Shown here: piece by piece, positions 18,645 to 27,341 of the stretch | How the letters are laid out: the number at the start of each line of letters is the position of its first letter | Numbering within the stretch: position 1 is the stretch's first letter | Source: NZ13-RE01 sp964612975 | GTDB lineage: Bacteria > Dictyoglomota > Dictyoglomia > Dictyoglomales > Dictyoglomaceae | NCBI GenBank assembly: GCA_964612975.1 | Contig: CAZTGC010000001.1 | Coordinates: forward strand, 124,001 to 188,000 | Length of the DNA stretch: 64,000 bases | Direction of reading: 5' to 3' | Translations under genes and position numbers: made by a program | Notes under the pieces: generated by a model | Seen by the model: the letters and a program-made list of their open reading frames with translations, nothing else | Told to the model about the DNA's origin: nothing | The model's database searches: none

Positions 18645-19673
18645 ATGAGAAAAGGAATTATTTTATTTTTAGTTTTCTCGTTTCTCATCTTACTTTTTAT
18701 ACCTATTTCAGCCCAGAAAAAATTTAGGGTTGGTATTGTTTATGATGTTGGTGGAAGAGGAGATAAATCTTTCAATGATGCAGCCTATGCAGGACTCCAA
18801 AAGGCTATAAAGCTTTTAAAAGTTGAAGGGAAAGATATGGAGCCGGGTCCTGGAGGAGCAAACAGAGAAGAGTTATTAAGAACCTTAGCTGAGCAAAATT
18901 ATGATTTAGTAGTTGGAGTAGGATTTTTATTTACTGATGCTATAATTAAAGTTGCTAAGGAGTTTCCTAAGGTAAAATTTGCTATAGTAGATGGATATGT
19001 TGAAGGAGTACCTAATGTTTCTTCTCTTCTCTTCAATGAGCATGAGGGATCCTTCTTAGTAGGAGCAATTGCTGGACTAACGACAAAGACAAATATTTTA
19101 GGATTCGTTGGCGGAATGGATATTCCTTTAATTCATAAATTTGAAGTAGGATATAAAGCGGGGGCAATGTATGTGAATCCTAATGTAAAAGTTTTGATAA
19201 ATTATATAGGAGTAACAGGAGAAGCCTTTAAAGATCCAGTAAAGGGGAAGGAGTTGGCTTTAGCTCAATATAAACAGGGAGCGGATATTATATATCATGC
19301 CTCAGGTGCATCGGGAGAAGGAGTTTTTGAGGCAGCAAAAGAAACAAGAAAATATGCTATTGGTGTTGATTCTCCTCAGGCATGGATTGCTCCTGGAAGA
19401 ATTATTACAAGTATGTTAAAGAGGGTTGATGAAGCAATATATCTCACTATAAAAGATGTTGTTGAAGGAAAATACAAAGGAGGTCCTCGATTTTTTGGTT
19501 TAGTTAATGGTGGTGTAGATTACGAATATAGTGAGTATACAAAGAATCTAATTCCTCTTAAAGTTAAGAACCATGTGGATGTTTTAAAGAAGAAAATAGT
19601 AAATAGAGAAATTGTTGTTCCCTTTGATGACAAAACCTTTGAAGAGTTTAAGGTAAAATATTTAAAGAAATAA
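18645..19673 (+). CDS. BMP/PnrA-type nucleoside-binding protein of an ABC transporter
   Basis: Periplasmic basic-membrane-protein (Med/NupN) family receptor, 342 residues from ATG 18645, chosen because AAGGAGG lies 8 bases upstream. An in-frame ATG at 18594 would put 17 residues before the signal peptide. Signal peptide RKGIILFLVFSFLILLFIP then SAQ. There is no lipobox cysteine, unlike Gram-positive homologues. Family motifs: VGIVYDVGGRGDKSFNDAAY, FAIVDGYVEGVPNV, GFVGGMDIPLIHKFEVGY, and HASGASGEGVFEAAKE. The ligand is probably a purine nucleoside, by analogy only. A strong terminator follows. Confidence 0.9.
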   Translation: MRKGIILFLVFSFLILLFIPISAQKKFRVGIVYDVGGRGDKSFNDAAYAGLQKAIKLLKVEGKDMEPGPGGANREELLRTLAEQNYDLVVGVGFLFTDAIIKVAKEFPKVKFAIVDGYVEGVPNVSSLLFNEHEGSFLVGAIAGLTTKTNILGFVGGMDIPLIHKFEVGYKAGAMYVNPNVKVLINYIGVTGEAFKDPVKGKELALAQYKQGADIIYHASGASGEGVFEAAKETRKYAIGVDSPQAWIAPGRIITSMLKRVDEAIYLTIKDVVEGKYKGGPRFFGLVNGGVDYEYSEYTKNLIPLKVKNHVDVLKKKIVNREIVVPFDDKTFEEFKVKYLKK

Positions 19674-19680
19674 AAATAAA

Positions 19681-19713
19681 AAAACCCCCTGTCAGAAGAC
19701 AGGGGGTTTTTTT
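19681..19713 (+). terminator. Intrinsic terminator between the BMP gene and its ABC genes
   Basis: GC-rich arms CCCCCTGTC and GACAGGGGG (19685-19693 and 19698-19706) close an AGAA loop. Flanking A/T extension brings the stem to 13 bp, and seven T follow. The ATPase gene starts 20 bases later at GTG with GGAGG before it, so downstream genes likely rely on partial read-through. The layout is the same as at oppA-oppB. Confidence 0.9.
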
Positions 19714-19733
19714 GAGAACTGGAGGATTAAAAA

Positions 19734-21266
19734 GTGGATGAAATTATAAGAGTAGAGGGAATTGTAAAAAAATTTCCGGGGGTTATTGCAAATGATAACG
19801 TAACTTTATCCATAAATGAGAAAGAGATTCATGCCATTGTAGGAGAGAATGGGGCTGGTAAATCTACATTAATGAAGATTATTTATGGATTATACTCCCC
19901 TGATAAAGGAAGAATATTTATAAGGGGAAAAGAGGTTCACATAACAGAGCCTAAGGTTGCAATTTCTCTTGGAATTGGTATGGTGCATCAACATTTTATG
20001 TTAATTCCCCCTTTTACAGTAGTAGAAAATATTATTCTTGGAGCAGAACCTAAAAATAAAATATCCTTGGACTACAATACTGCAGTTTTGAAGGTAAAAA
20101 AATTAGCAGAAGATATTGGATTTAATATAGATCCTAATGCGAAGGTAGAGAATCTTTCTGTTGGTCAAGCGCAAAGGGTTGAGATATTAAAAGTTTTGTA
20201 TCGAGGGGCAGACATATTAATTCTTGATGAGCCAACTTCAGTTTTAACCCCCCAAGAAGTTGAAGAACTCTTTAATATCTTAAGAAAACTAAATGAACAA
20301 GGGAAAACTATAATTTTTATATCTCATAAACTTAATGAAGTATTATCTATATCTCATAGAGTAACTGTAATGAGAAGGGGAAAAGTAGTTAAAACTTTAA
20401 ACACTAAGGAAACTAACAAACAGGAACTGGCTCAACATATGGTAGGAAGAAAGGTATTTTTACAAGTAGAGAAAGGCCTTTATAAACCTGGAGAGGATAT
20501 ATTAAGAGTAGAGAATCTTACAGTGAGGAATAGAAGAGGCTTAATTGTTGTTAAAGATGTAAGCTTTAATATTAAAGAAGGAGAGATTGTTGGTATTGCG
20601 GGGGTTGAAGGGAATGGACAGTCAGAATTAGTTGAAGCATTGGTAGGATTACTGCCTATTGAAAAAGGAAAAATTTATATAAAAGGAAAAGAAATTTCAA
20701 AGGAAACAGTTTTAAAAAGAAGAGCTTTATTGGGACATATTCCTGAAGATAGACATAAAAGAGGGTTAATTCTTGACTTCTCATTAGCTGAAAATACTAT
20801 ATTGGGACTCCATTATCTACCAAAATTTTCTAAAGGAATAGTTCTTGATTATAAGAAAATTTTTGATAATGCAGAGAATTTAGTAAGGGAGTATGACATT
20901 CGAACTCCCAGTGTTAAAATAACAGTAAGAAGTCTTTCTGGGGGAAACCAGCAGAAAATTGTTGCAGGAAGGGAAATTAGTATATCTCCTTATCTACTAG
21001 TTGCCTCTCAACCTACAAGGGGATTAGATATAGGTGCCACTGAATTTGTTCATAAATTGTTAGTCGAATTAAGAGACGAAGGAAAGGCAGTTCTTCTTGT
21101 TTCTGCCGATTTAGATGAGATTTTAAATTTAAGTGATAGAATTTTAGTTATGTATAATGGAAAAATAGTAGGTTCTTTTTATAATAAAGATATTGATGAA
21201 AAAGAATTAGGATATTATATGATGGGAATTAAAAAGCAAGAATTAGAAAGGGAGGCACTAATTTGA
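19734..21266 (+). CDS. Nucleoside/sugar ABC transporter ATPase with two ABC domains (NupO/RbsA-like)
   Basis: Energises the BMP-type importer. 510 residues with tandem ABC domains. Domain 1 has Walker A GENGAGKST, signature LSVGQAQRVEILK and Walker B ILILDEPTSVL. Domain 2 has the degenerate P-loop GVEGNGQSE, the Q-loop segment GHIPEDRHKRGL, signature SGGNQQK, and the degenerate Walker B LLVASQPTRGLDIG. This asymmetric pattern is normal for the family. GTG start, GGAGG upstream. It overlaps the next permease gene by four bases. Confidence 0.95.
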   Translation: MDEIIRVEGIVKKFPGVIANDNVTLSINEKEIHAIVGENGAGKSTLMKIIYGLYSPDKGRIFIRGKEVHITEPKVAISLGIGMVHQHFMLIPPFTVVENIILGAEPKNKISLDYNTAVLKVKKLAEDIGFNIDPNAKVENLSVGQAQRVEILKVLYRGADILILDEPTSVLTPQEVEELFNILRKLNEQGKTIIFISHKLNEVLSISHRVTVMRRGKVVKTLNTKETNKQELAQHMVGRKVFLQVEKGLYKPGEDILRVENLTVRNRRGLIVVKDVSFNIKEGEIVGIAGVEGNGQSELVEALVGLLPIEKGKIYIKGKEISKETVLKRRALLGHIPEDRHKRGLILDFSLAENTILGLHYLPKFSKGIVLDYKKIFDNAENLVREYDIRTPSVKITVRSLSGGNQQKIVAGREISISPYLLVASQPTRGLDIGATEFVHKLLVELRDEGKAVLLVSADLDEILNLSDRILVMYNGKIVGSFYNKDIDEKELGYYMMGIKKQELEREALI

Positions 21267-22354
21267 GAGGAAAGTCTTTTATAAAAAACATATTATGGAA
21301 TATAATAAGCCCATCGATTTCAATTTTTTTGGCTCTAATCTTAGGAGGATTTGTAATTTTAGTTCTTGGATATAATCCCATTGAAATCTATGCTCAAGTG
21401 ATAAGTTTTGCCTTAGGAAATCCTATAGGTTGGGGTTATGTTCTATTTAATTCTACTTCTTTAATATTAGCAGGTCTAGCTGTTGCTATTGCTTTTAAAG
21501 GTGGATTATTTAACATTGGAGTAGAGGGACAATTATTAGTAGGTGGGCTACTTTCTGCAGTAGTAGGACTTTCTATCCCTAAAATGCCTTGGATTATTCA
21601 TTTTCCTATTGTTCTGTTATCAGCAATGGTAGGAGGAATGATCTGGGCAGTAATACCTGGCCTTTTGAAAGCAAAGTTAGGTGTCCATGAGGTTATAAAT
21701 ACTATAATGATGAACTGGATAGCCTATGCTTTAACAAATTATTTGGTGGTAAATGTAGTGAGGGAAACAGGAGTTATTTATCCCTTACCCCAAACAGCAG
21801 AACTTCCTCCATCTGCTACTTTACCTCGCTTGGGAAGGTTTTTTCAAAACATTGGTATAAATATTCCTGAAAGTAATCCTGTTAATGCTTCTTTGTTTAT
21901 TAGTCTTTTTATGCTTCTTATAGTTTATTATCTTTTATGGAGAACTAAAATTGGTTACGAAATTAGAGCAATAGGAAGTAATATACAAGCAGCAGAAAAT
22001 GGGGGTATTAATATTAAAAGAACTATAATAAAAACAATGATTTTAAGTGGAGCACTAGCTGGTTTAGCAAGTATAAATGATGTCTTAGGGTATAGGCATA
22101 GATTTCTTGATAATTTCTCCCATGGACTTGGATTTACGGGAATTGCTGTAGCGTTATTGGGCAAAAATCATCCCATTGGAATCCTTTTTGCCTCTTTACT
22201 CTTTGGTGCCTTAAATAGAATGGCTATCGGTATGGATGTATTTACCCACATACCGAGGGAAATTATATCAATACTTCAGGCAATTATTATCATAACTGTT
22301 GCAGTAGGGAACGAAATATTTACTAGAATGATTAGAAAGAGGAGGAAATTTTAA
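21263..22354 (+). CDS. Nucleoside ABC transporter permease (NupP-like, BPD_transp_2)
   Basis: First inner-membrane permease of the importer, 363 residues, with about eight to ten hydrophobic segments. Family motifs visible: AVAIAFKGGLFNIGVEGQLL, LKAKLGVHEVINTIMMNWIA, and the cytoplasmic loop YEIRAIGSNIQAAENGGIN. It starts at TTG, overlapping the ATPase stop (TTGA), with GGGAGG upstream. The second permease follows after one base. Confidence 0.94.
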   Translation: MRGKSFIKNILWNIISPSISIFLALILGGFVILVLGYNPIEIYAQVISFALGNPIGWGYVLFNSTSLILAGLAVAIAFKGGLFNIGVEGQLLVGGLLSAVVGLSIPKMPWIIHFPIVLLSAMVGGMIWAVIPGLLKAKLGVHEVINTIMMNWIAYALTNYLVVNVVRETGVIYPLPQTAELPPSATLPRLGRFFQNIGINIPESNPVNASLFISLFMLLIVYYLLWRTKIGYEIRAIGSNIQAAENGGINIKRTIIKTMILSGALAGLASINDVLGYRHRFLDNFSHGLGFTGIAVALLGKNHPIGILFASLLFGALNRMAIGMDVFTHIPREIISILQAIIIITVAVGNEIFTRMIRKRRKF

Positions 22355-22355
22355 A

Positions 22356-23282
22356 ATGATTTTTGCACTCTTTTCCTGGGAAACTATAGCTTCTGCAATA
22401 AGGATGACAACTCCTTTAGCCTTTGCCTCCCTTGGAGGGGTTTATTCAGAAAGAAGTGGAGTTGTAAATATCGCCTTAGAGGGAATAATGCTTGTGGGAG
22501 CTTTTTTTGCTGCAGTATTTGTCTATTTTTTTAAAAATCCATGGCTTGCCATTTTTATGGCAGGAATATTTGGAACCCTTCTTTCCTTAATTCATGCATT
22601 AGTTTCCATAAATTTTAGGATAAATCAAATCGTCAGCGGTGTTGCTTTAAATATGTTGGCAATAGGAGGAACTACCTTTCTATCTCGTTTAATCTTTAAG
22701 GCTGCAGGATCTTCTCCCCATGTAGAAGGATTAATTCCATGGTCTATCCCGATTTTATCTTTAATTCCAGGTATTGGCAAGCTTTTTTCAAATCTTTCTC
22801 CTCTTATTGTTATAATGTTTCTTTCCGTTGGTATTTCTCATTTTATATTGTTTAAAACAGTTTTTGGATTGAGATTAAGATCAGTAGGAGAAAATCCTCA
22901 TGCTGCAGATACTCTAGGAATAAATGTTTATCTCTATAGATATATAGGAGTCCTTATAAGTGGATTTCTTGGGGGAGTAGGAGGAGCATTTTTATCCTTA
23001 GAACATGCAAGGGTTTTTGTAGAAGGTATGACTGCAGGAAGAGGCTTTATTGCATTAGCAGCAATGATTTTCGGAAAATGGACCCCCTTTGGATCCTTAG
23101 GTGCATGTTTTCTTTTTGGTTTGGCAGAAGCAGTGAGAATGAGATTGGAAGGAGTAGGGATTCCTACCCAGTTTATTCAAATGGTTCCCTATCTCCTTAC
23201 CATGTTAATTCTTGCAGGTGTAGTTGGAAAGGCGGTAGCTCCAGCATCTGATGGTATTCCTTATGAGAAAGAGGAACTCTAA
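22356..23282 (+). CDS. Nucleoside ABC transporter permease (NupQ-like, BPD_transp_2)
   Basis: Second permease, 308 residues, hydrophobic throughout. Signatures: ASLGGVYSERSGVVNIALEG, then NFRINQIVSGVALNMLAIG, and the loop GLRLRSVGENPHAADTLGI. AGGAGG precedes the ATG. Its end overlaps the first acyltransferase gene by 32 bases, so transporter and lipid genes may be translationally linked. Confidence 0.94.
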   Translation: MIFALFSWETIASAIRMTTPLAFASLGGVYSERSGVVNIALEGIMLVGAFFAAVFVYFFKNPWLAIFMAGIFGTLLSLIHALVSINFRINQIVSGVALNMLAIGGTTFLSRLIFKAAGSSPHVEGLIPWSIPILSLIPGIGKLFSNLSPLIVIMFLSVGISHFILFKTVFGLRLRSVGENPHAADTLGINVYLYRYIGVLISGFLGGVGGAFLSLEHARVFVEGMTAGRGFIALAAMIFGKWTPFGSLGACFLFGLAEAVRMRLEGVGIPTQFIQMVPYLLTMLILAGVVGKAVAPASDGIPYEKEEL

Positions 23283-23913
23283 TAGCGTCCTTAGGAAATT
23301 AATATATAAAGAATTGGCTTTATTTTTTAGAGTCCTTCTTAAGTATCTTTATAAATTTGAGGTTAAGGGGTTAGAGAATATACCAAAGAAGGGACCTGCT
23401 ATTATTGCTCCAAATCATGAAAGCAGTTTGGATATATTAGCAGTAACATCTGTGGTTCCACGTTTGGTGAAGGCTCTTGGAAAAATTGAAAGATTTGAAT
23501 ATCCAATATTGGGAAGAATTGCAAAATTTTTAGGAGGAATTCCTATAACAAGGGAACATCCAGAAAAATCTATAATATTAAAAGTATTTGAAGCTTTAGA
23601 TGAAGGAAATATCTTAGTAATATTCCCTGAAGGAACAAGAAAAATGGCAAGTAAAATAAAAGGGCCAAGAAGAGGTATTGGATATTTTGCTTCTCGTAAA
23701 AATGTTCCTGTTATACCCACTGCTATTATTGGGGCTTATAAAATATGGCCTCCGGAAAAAAGACTTCCTCGATTAAAGGGAAGGTTAAAGGTTATTTTTG
23801 GAGAGCCAATATATTATAATTTTCAAAAAACAAAAGAGGATGAAGAGAGATTTACAAACTTAATCATGGAATATATAAGGAGTATAAAGAAAAGCTATGA
23901 AAAAAACATCTAA
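23251..23913 (+). CDS. 1-acyl-sn-glycerol-3-phosphate acyltransferase, PlsC family (copy 1)
   Basis: Membrane-associated acyltransferase adding the second acyl chain to lysophosphatidic acid. 220 residues. Catalytic motif I NHESSLD, motif II region GGIPITRE, motif III FPEGTRK, and motif IV region VPVIPTAIIG are all present. The start is unclear: ATG 23251 and ATG 23263 both lie in the preceding gene without a convincing Shine-Dalgarno. It is immediately followed by a second PlsC with a different substrate-loop sequence. Confidence 0.88.
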   Translation: MVFLMRKRNSNSVLRKLIYKELALFFRVLLKYLYKFEVKGLENIPKKGPAIIAPNHESSLDILAVTSVVPRLVKALGKIERFEYPILGRIAKFLGGIPITREHPEKSIILKVFEALDEGNILVIFPEGTRKMASKIKGPRRGIGYFASRKNVPVIPTAIIGAYKIWPPEKRLPRLKGRLKVIFGEPIYYNFQKTKEDEERFTNLIMEYIRSIKKSYEKNI

Positions 23914-24520
23914 ATTTTTATATAAATCTATTGCATATATTGCGAGAATACTTTTAAAAGTTTTTTGGGATTATAGAGTTTATGGGAAAGAGAATCTTCC
24001 TAATCCTCCCTATTTAATTATTGCGAATCATTTAAGTCTTTTAGATCCAATACTTATTGGAGCTATTTATAATTTTAGACTTTATTACTTAGCTAAGGAG
24101 GAACTTTTTAAATTTTTCCTTACAAGGCCATTTTTAAAATGGCTTGGTGGTGTTAATGTTGATAGAAAGGAATTTAAAAAGGAATCTTGGAAGAAAATAA
24201 AGAGATTGATTGAAGAAAATAATATTTTGGTAATTTTTCCAGAAGGAACGAGAAATTTGAATCCTGAAAAGGGTCTTTTATTTTTTAAGGCTGGTGCAGC
24301 AACCCTTGCCCTTAAATATGGGCTTAAAATTGTTCCCTTAGGAATTATTGGGACTGATAAAACATGGAGGAGGGGGAAGATATTTCCAAAATTTAATCAT
24401 AAAATTATTGTTAAAATAGGAAAGCCTATAGAGGTTCCTCAAATTCTAAATCCAACAAAGGAAGATATTGTCAAGATAAATCATAAAATGAAAGAAGCAA
24501 TTTTAACATTGATAAAATGA
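23897..24520 (+). CDS. 1-acyl-sn-glycerol-3-phosphate acyltransferase, PlsC family (copy 2)
   Basis: Second PlsC-family protein, 207 residues, overlapping the first by 17 bases. Motifs: NHLSLLDP, GGVNVDRKEFKKES, FPEGTRNLNPEKG, and LKIVPLGIIGTD. It is clearly diverged from its neighbour, so the two may differ in acyl donor or substrate. Position directly before ispH matches the plsC-ispH pair of clostridia, so this is probably the housekeeping plsC. Confidence 0.9.
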   Translation: MKKTSKFLYKSIAYIARILLKVFWDYRVYGKENLPNPPYLIIANHLSLLDPILIGAIYNFRLYYLAKEELFKFFLTRPFLKWLGGVNVDRKEFKKESWKKIKRLIEENNILVIFPEGTRNLNPEKGLLFFKAGAATLALKYGLKIVPLGIIGTDKTWRRGKIFPKFNHKIIVKIGKPIEVPQILNPTKEDIVKINHKMKEAILTLIK

Positions 24521-25368
24521 AAATCCTTTTAATATCCCCCATTGGTTTTTGCTCTGGAGTCAGAAGATCTATAAATTTAGCACTGGAAATTAAAAAGGAA
24601 AAAGAAGAGGTTTACACCTTAGGAGCTTTAGTTCATAATCCTAAGGTAATAGAAGAATTAGCCTTAAAAAATATTAAAATATGGAATTCAGAAGATAAAC
24701 CAAGAAATAGAGTCTTGTTAATTAGAGCACATGGGTTACCAAGAGAAGAAGTGGAAGAATATAAAAATTTAGGTAATGAGATATTTGATGCCACATGTCC
24801 TCTAGTGAAAAGGGTTCAAATTCTCTCTGAGTTTTTAGCTAAAAATGGGTATAGTATAATTATTATAGGAGAAGAAAATCACCCAGAAGTTAAAGGAATT
24901 TTGAGTTATACCAATGGGAAGGGACTTGTAATCCAAAGGATTGAGGATTTAAAAAAATTAAAGAGCTTTCCTAAAATAGGAATTGTCTCTCAGACAACTC
25001 AAAACTGGGAAGATGTAAAAAAGATAATAGATAAAATCTTAGATAAGGCAAAAGAAATTAGAATATTTAATACCATATGTCCTGAAGTAGAGGAAAGACA
25101 GAGAAAATTGGAGCATTTTTCAAAGGAATTAGATATCATTTTAGTTTTAGGGGGAAAAAATAGCGCCAATACTAGAAGTTTGTTTCATATTGCCAATAAA
25201 TATACCCGGGCTTATCAAATAGAAAAAATTCAAGAATTGGAGAAAGATTGGTTTAATAAAGGGGACAAAGTAGGTTTAGTAAGTGGAACTTCAACACCAA
25301 ATATCTTTATTAGAGATGTTATAAAAGGATTAAAGGAATGGTTTCCCTTAGAGATTTCTTATGTTTAA
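24517..25368 (+). CDS. ispH: 4-hydroxy-3-methylbut-2-enyl diphosphate reductase IspH (LytB)
   Basis: Fe-S enzyme for the last step of the non-mevalonate isoprenoid pathway. 283 residues. The three conserved cysteines occur in GFCSGVRRS, DATCPLVKRV and NTICPEVEERQ. Substrate-binding HGLP and GEENHPEVKG are present, with the C-terminal SGTSTPNIFI region. Its start overlaps plsC by four bases. Its end overlaps the der reading frame by 31 bases. Confidence 0.96.
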   Translation: MKILLISPIGFCSGVRRSINLALEIKKEKEEVYTLGALVHNPKVIEELALKNIKIWNSEDKPRNRVLLIRAHGLPREEVEEYKNLGNEIFDATCPLVKRVQILSEFLAKNGYSIIIIGEENHPEVKGILSYTNGKGLVIQRIEDLKKLKSFPKIGIVSQTTQNWEDVKKIIDKILDKAKEIRIFNTICPEVEERQRKLEHFSKELDIILVLGGKNSANTRSLFHIANKYTRAYQIEKIQELEKDWFNKGDKVGLVSGTSTPNIFIRDVIKGLKEWFPLEISYV

Positions 25369-26675
25369 GAGAAGAAATACCTGTGGTAAGCATTTTGGGA
25401 AGACCAAATGTTGGAAAGTCAACCCTTTTTAACAGAATTTCTGGGGAAAACAAGGCAATCACTGCAGACTTTCCTGGGGTAACCAGGGATCCTTTAGTGC
25501 ATCTCTGTGAATATGAAGGAAGGTATTTTTATATAGTGGATACTGCGGGATGGGGAATCTCAGATTCTTTAAATAATATTCTTAGGGAGAGAATTTTTGA
25601 AGTAATTAATACCAGCAATCTTTTAATTCTTGTAGTAGATGGAAGGGAAGAACTCACAAGCTTAGATTTAGAATTTGTAGATTTGTTAAGAAAAATAAAT
25701 AAACCTGTAATTTTAGTAGTAAATAAAATGGAAGGAAGAATTGATAAAGAAGAATATCTGGCATCCTATACATCCTTAGGATTGAGAGAAATTCTTCCCC
25801 TTTCTGCATTACATAGGGATAATTTAGATGAATTGATGTTGAAGATTTTAGAATATCTTCCGCCATCAAAAATTAAAGAGGAAAAAGAAGAGGCTATAAA
25901 ATTTGCTTTTATAGGAAGACCAAATAGTGGAAAATCCTCTCTTCTTAACGTCCTTATAGGTAAAAATAGAAGTATTGTTAGTGAAATTGCTGGAACTACA
26001 AGGGATGCAATAGATATCCTTTGGGAATATAATGGTAAAAAATATATAATTGTAGATACTCCAGGATTAAGGAGACCGTCAAAAGTAGAAGAAGGTTTGG
26101 AGGAACTATCAGTAAGAAGGGCACTCCAAACAGTAAAAAAGGTTGATATTGTCTTAATGGTTATTGATCTTTCTGTTGGAATAAGGGAACAAGAGAAAAG
26201 AATTTTACATTATATTGAGGAAAAGGGAAAGTCATGCCTCATTATTTTTAATAAAACTGATCTTATACCATCTTTAATTATGAGAAGGGAAATAGAGAAG
26301 AGTTTGAATATTTATTTGAAACCCTTTGACTACTTTCCTTATGTTCTTACTTCTGCTATTAAAAATTATAATGTAAAAAAGATTATTCCATGGGTTGATA
26401 AGCTATACTCTTTGAGAAACATGAGAATTCCCACATCCCAATTAAATCAAGCTCTAAGAAAAATTTTGGAGAAGGTTAATTTTAGTAAAAAGGGGAAAAT
26501 TCTTAAGTTTTTTTACATAACTCAAGTTGATATCTCTCCTCCAAGATTTGTTATCTTTGTAAACTATCCAGAACTTGTTAAATCAAATGTTATAAATTTT
26601 CTTAAGAAGGAATTCCGATCTTATTTCTCCTTTATAGGAACCCCTTTAATTTTTGAAATAAGAGGTAGAACATGA
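25338..26675 (+). CDS. der: Ribosome-assembly GTPase Der (EngA)
   Basis: Tandem-GTPase needed for 50S subunit assembly. 445 residues. G-domain 1 has GRPNVGKS (21-28) and DTAGWGISD. G-domain 2 has GRPNSGKS (193-200), AGTTRDAIDI and DTPGLRRPS. NKxD motifs appear as VVNKMEG (position 3 changed from the usual D, domain 1) and IFNKTDL. A C-terminal KH-like domain follows. The start at 25338 lies inside ispH. A later GTG at 25383 would also keep the first P-loop. Confidence 0.95.
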   Translation: MVSLRDFLCLREEIPVVSILGRPNVGKSTLFNRISGENKAITADFPGVTRDPLVHLCEYEGRYFYIVDTAGWGISDSLNNILRERIFEVINTSNLLILVVDGREELTSLDLEFVDLLRKINKPVILVVNKMEGRIDKEEYLASYTSLGLREILPLSALHRDNLDELMLKILEYLPPSKIKEEKEEAIKFAFIGRPNSGKSSLLNVLIGKNRSIVSEIAGTTRDAIDILWEYNGKKYIIVDTPGLRRPSKVEEGLEELSVRRALQTVKKVDIVLMVIDLSVGIREQEKRILHYIEEKGKSCLIIFNKTDLIPSLIMRREIEKSLNIYLKPFDYFPYVLTSAIKNYNVKKIIPWVDKLYSLRNMRIPTSQLNQALRKILEKVNFSKKGKILKFFYITQVDISPPRFVIFVNYPELVKSNVINFLKKEFRSYFSFIGTPLIFEIRGRT

Positions 26676-27283
26676 TAGGAAGGATATTCACTCTTTTATT
26701 AGGTTATCTCTTAGGCTCCATTCCCAGTGCTCTTATCGTAGGAAAATTATGGAAGGGAATAGATGTTAGAAATTATGGAAGTAGAAATCTTGGCGCCACA
26801 AATGTATTAAGGGTTTTAGGCTGGGGTCCTGCAATTATTACTGGAATAATGGATACAGGAAAGGGAATTTTAACAATTTTTCTTGCCCAAAGTATTATTC
26901 CTAAGGATTGCTTATTTATTCTTATCTCAGCAGGATGCGCCATAATTGGACATTCTTATCCCATATTTGCAAATTTTAAAGGGGGAAGAAGTGTGGGAGT
27001 TAGTTTTGGAATACTTGTATATCTTTTTCCAAAAGCTTCTCTTCTCACCCTTCCCCTTGGAATATTGATTGTTTCTCTAACAAAATATAAATCCATTGCA
27101 TCTATAACCTGTGCTATATTCTTCCCCTTTGTTCTATATTTTTTAGAAAATCCCCCTCAAGAATATTTAATAGGATCAATTCTTGTGGGGCTATTCATAA
27201 TTTTTCGTCATATTCCAAATATTAAAAGATTAATACGAGGAAAGGAAAATAAAATAGAGTGGATCAGTAAAAGTAAAAATTGA
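26672..27283 (+). CDS. plsY: Glycerol-3-phosphate acyltransferase PlsY
   Basis: Integral membrane enzyme that transfers the acyl group from acyl-phosphate to glycerol-3-phosphate. 203 residues with about five membrane helices. Conserved motifs: GYLLGSIPSALIVGK, GSRNLGATNVLRVLGW, and FKGGRSVGVSFG. It overlaps der by four bases. Acyl-phosphate for this step can come from FakAB, encoded at both ends of this window, or from a PlsX that I do not see here. Confidence 0.95.
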   Translation: MIGRIFTLLLGYLLGSIPSALIVGKLWKGIDVRNYGSRNLGATNVLRVLGWGPAIITGIMDTGKGILTIFLAQSIIPKDCLFILISAGCAIIGHSYPIFANFKGGRSVGVSFGILVYLFPKASLLTLPLGILIVSLTKYKSIASITCAIFFPFVLYFLENPPQEYLIGSILVGLFIIFRHIPNIKRLIRGKENKIEWISKSKN

Positions 27284-27309
27284 CAAAACTTCTCTTTTGT
27301 TGTTAAACT
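27280..27309 (+). promoter_or_regulatory. Probable recA promoter
   Basis: A perfect -35 TTGACA (27280-27285) begins at the plsY stop codon. TAAACT (27304-27309), 18 bases away, matches four of six -10 positions. The recA ATG lies 33 bases downstream. I see no recognisable LexA/SOS box, but the operator of this lineage is not known to me. Confidence 0.6.
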
Positions 27310-27341
27310 TATTTTAGAAACTAACTATAAGGAGTAAAAAT

